From CAZOSF01 sp964582415 (lineage in GTDB: Bacteria; Bacteroidota; Bacteroidia; Flavobacteriales; Flavobacteriaceae), in assembly GCA_964582415.1 (NCBI GenBank), contig CAZOSF010000059.1, positions 1 through 14,672 of the forward strand: a stretch of 14,672 nucleotides of DNA, written 5' to 3'. Every line of letters begins with the position of its first letter. The first letter of the stretch is position 1. A program made the translations under genes and the position numbers. The notes below the pieces were generated by a model. That model had not been told where the DNA came from and did no database searches. It was given only the letters and a program-made list of their open reading frames with translations. This document shows, piece after piece, positions 13,363 to 14,672 of this stretch.

Positions 13363-14536
13363 ACAGGTAACTAAGCCACCATTTATCGCGATTCCTTGCC
13401 TTGTATTCCATATACCATTTGCTGGGAAAATACAATGCCGTAACGATAAGAACCCATACCAGATAGACCACCCCTAAGGAATAACCATACCCCGCTGTCA
13501 CATTGGTTGTAATCATCTCACTGCCCACTAAAATGGTCCAGTCTTTCCCCATAAGCATCAATAACAATATAGCGACGGTGTGAATGAGAAATACGTGAAC
13601 CACATAATAGAAAAAAGGAACCCTGCCAAAAACCAAAAAGAAATCGGTGATTTTATTATTCCAGCGTTCAGAAATATAAAGGAACAAAAATCCGGGCCCA
13701 AGTGTAATCAAAAGGTAAGACAAGGAAGGCGGGTATTTTGTCACATTGAGGAAGGAAAGGAAAGTATATACCCCATTGCGTTGTTCCGTCCAAGGCGCCA
13801 AATCACCATAAACATTCGTGCCACGCACAAGAATGAAAATAGCCAAACAGCCGAAGCCCAACCAAAGAAGCCATTTTTTTCGTTGCTCAGGTGAAAATTC
13901 CCGATGATACAAACTTCCCAACAAATAGCCTAAACTCATTACCGCGACCCAAGGAACAATAGGATACATGAATCCGAACAAGCGACCACCAACCATGGTA
14001 AACTGGAATTGATGAACAACATACCACAGCAAAGACAAGGGGTCATTTCCTTGCATGGTAATCCCATCCAAAGCATTATGTCCGAAAACCATCAGCAGCG
14101 ATAGGAGTAATATTGCTTTTTTGGGCAGCATGATAATGAGTGAAAGCAACACCATACAGAGTCCTATGGCCCAGATTACCTGAAGATTGACAAACCCATA
14201 CGAGATATCAAACCACCAAAGAAGATTCATGAGTACTATTTCAACAATGATGAGCCAAATTCCCCTTGAAAATAAAAACTTGAATAATTGCTTCTTGGTT
14301 TTATTCCGACCGTACAAAAAGGCAGAAGTACCCGCTAAAAAAACAAAAGTTGGAGCACAGTAATGTGTTATAAAACGTGTAAAGAATAGCATTGGGGTGG
14401 TCGTATCCATGTTGGTGGGATCATTGCCCGCGATCGCATTGATATGAAAATAATCCCGAACGTGATCCAAGGCCATGATGACCATTACCAACCCACGAAG
14501 TAAATCTATGGATTGGATACGCGTGTATTTCGCCAT
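13361..14536 (-). CDS. multi-pass membrane protein, DUF1624/HGSNAT-like acyltransferase family
   Basis: A 391-residue integral inner-membrane protein with about ten hydrophobic spans. The N-terminus, IQSIDLLRGLVMVIMALDHV, is the hallmark of the heparan-alpha-glucosaminide N-acetyltransferase/YeiB-related superfamily. The family-typical acidic-histidine pair is D24-H25 and a further histidine is at 31. The next segment, FFTRFITHYCAPTFVFLAGTSAFL, matches the second conserved block. Related proteins move acetyl groups across membranes to sugars, but most bacterial members lack a proven substrate, so the specific reaction is not assigned. The ATG at 14536 has TACCTTTA (14559-14566) on the minus strand 22 bases upstream as a possible -7 box. 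It has no evident link to the receptor cassettes and is separated by a bidirectional terminator. Confidence 0.85.
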   Translation of the reverse strand: MAKYTRIQSIDLLRGLVMVIMALDHVRDYFHINAIAGNDPTNMDTTTPMLFFTRFITHYCAPTFVFLAGTSAFLYGRNKTKKQLFKFLFSRGIWLIIVEIVLMNLLWWFDISYGFVNLQVIWAIGLCMVLLSLIIMLPKKAILLLSLLMVFGHNALDGITMQGNDPLSLLWYVVHQFQFTMVGGRLFGFMYPIVPWVAVMSLGYLLGSLYHREFSPEQRKKWLLWLGFGCLAIFILVRGTNVYGDLAPWTEQRNGVYTFLSFLNVTKYPPSLSYLLITLGPGFLFLYISERWNNKITDFFLVFGRVPFFYYVVHVFLIHTVAILLLMLMGKDWTILVGSEMITTNVTAGYGYSLGVVYLVWVLIVTALYFPSKWYMEYKARNRDKWWLSYL

Positions 14537-14620
14537 ACGATGGTTGTTAGTTGATTCCTAAAGGTAACAAAAAATCAACTGGAATTCGGTTGGTTTCATC
14601 TTTAGTAATGCGGGAATCAA

Positions 14621-14672
14621 TTATTCAGATTCAATCGGATGACTAAGATAGGGACGATCTAGACCGTAATCT
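14621..14672 (-). CDS. possible C-terminal end of another leftward gene
   Basis: On the minus strand an open frame enters from the right edge and reads DYGLDRPYLSHPIESE, then TAA at 14621-14623. The residue composition looks protein-like and it lies 84 bases before the acyltransferase-like gene, as an upstream neighbour would. Only 16 residues are visible, so chance cannot be excluded and no product can be named. Confidence 0.3.
   Translation of the reverse strand, partial: DYGLDRPYLSHPIESE

Noticed and set aside
1..14672. tRNA, rRNA, insertion sequence or prophage genes
   Set aside because: No cloverleaf-like, ribosomal, transposase or phage sequence was seen on either strand; the cassettes show no flanking direct or inverted repeats that I could identify.

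Overview
The window comes from a Bacteroidota genome, most likely a member of the Flavobacteriia. The evidence is: STN-containing TonB-dependent receptors paired with FecR/ECF-sigma pairs, lipoproteins whose mature N-termini look like the Bacteroidota surface-export signal (Cys-Gln-Lys/Gln-Glu-Glu), weak or absent Shine-Dalgarno sequences, and TAnnTTTG-type -7 boxes. A 100-N assembly gap lies at 8131-8230, so this is a scaffold and not closed sequence.

Layout. The left edge (1-670) holds two leftward genes: the 5' end of an NAD(P)-binding epimerase/SDR-type protein and a small protein of unknown function. argS (arginyl-tRNA synthetase) runs rightward at 713-2485. From 2492 to 13293 the window is filled by two paralogous four-gene cassettes in the same order and orientation. 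Each has a leftward block, sigma factor then FecR anti-sigma then TonB-dependent receptor, and a lipoprotein transcribed rightward from the other side of the sigma gene. Cassette 1 is receptor 2492-5047, FecR 5028-5933, sigma 5994-6497, lipoprotein 6599-8518. Cassette 2 is receptor 8570-11071, FecR 11071-11967, sigma 12021-12536, lipoprotein 12643-13293. Rho-independent terminators follow both lipoprotein genes. The right edge has a leftward multi-pass membrane acyltransferase-like gene (DUF1624/HGSNAT-like) and possibly the last 16 codons of another leftward gene.

How the genes probably work together. The two cassettes look like trans-envelope signalling and uptake units of the FecI/FecR/FecA kind, with an extra surface-lipoprotein arm. 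The receptor's N-terminal STN domain would report ligand binding to the periplasmic part of FecR, which releases the ECF sigma factor. I find one bipartite motif, GGTAGG-N16-(C/T)TGTT, with identical spacing exactly four times: upstream of fecR1, lipoprotein 1, fecR2 and lipoprotein 2, each 16-29 bases before the start codon. I read it as the cognate ECF-sigma promoter. It ties the divergent lipoproteins to the receptor operons as one regulon and leaves the sigma genes themselves outside it.

The two lipoproteins share an N-terminal module of four short 'YP' units with four conserved cysteines. Lipoprotein 1 also carries a tandem array of about 120-residue acidic lipocalin-like repeats, interrupted by the assembly gap. 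There is no SusD homologue and no degradative enzyme, so the substrate is unknown. The duplicated sigma/FecR/receptor/surface-lipoprotein cassette with its own promoter code is the best candidate here for an undescribed system.
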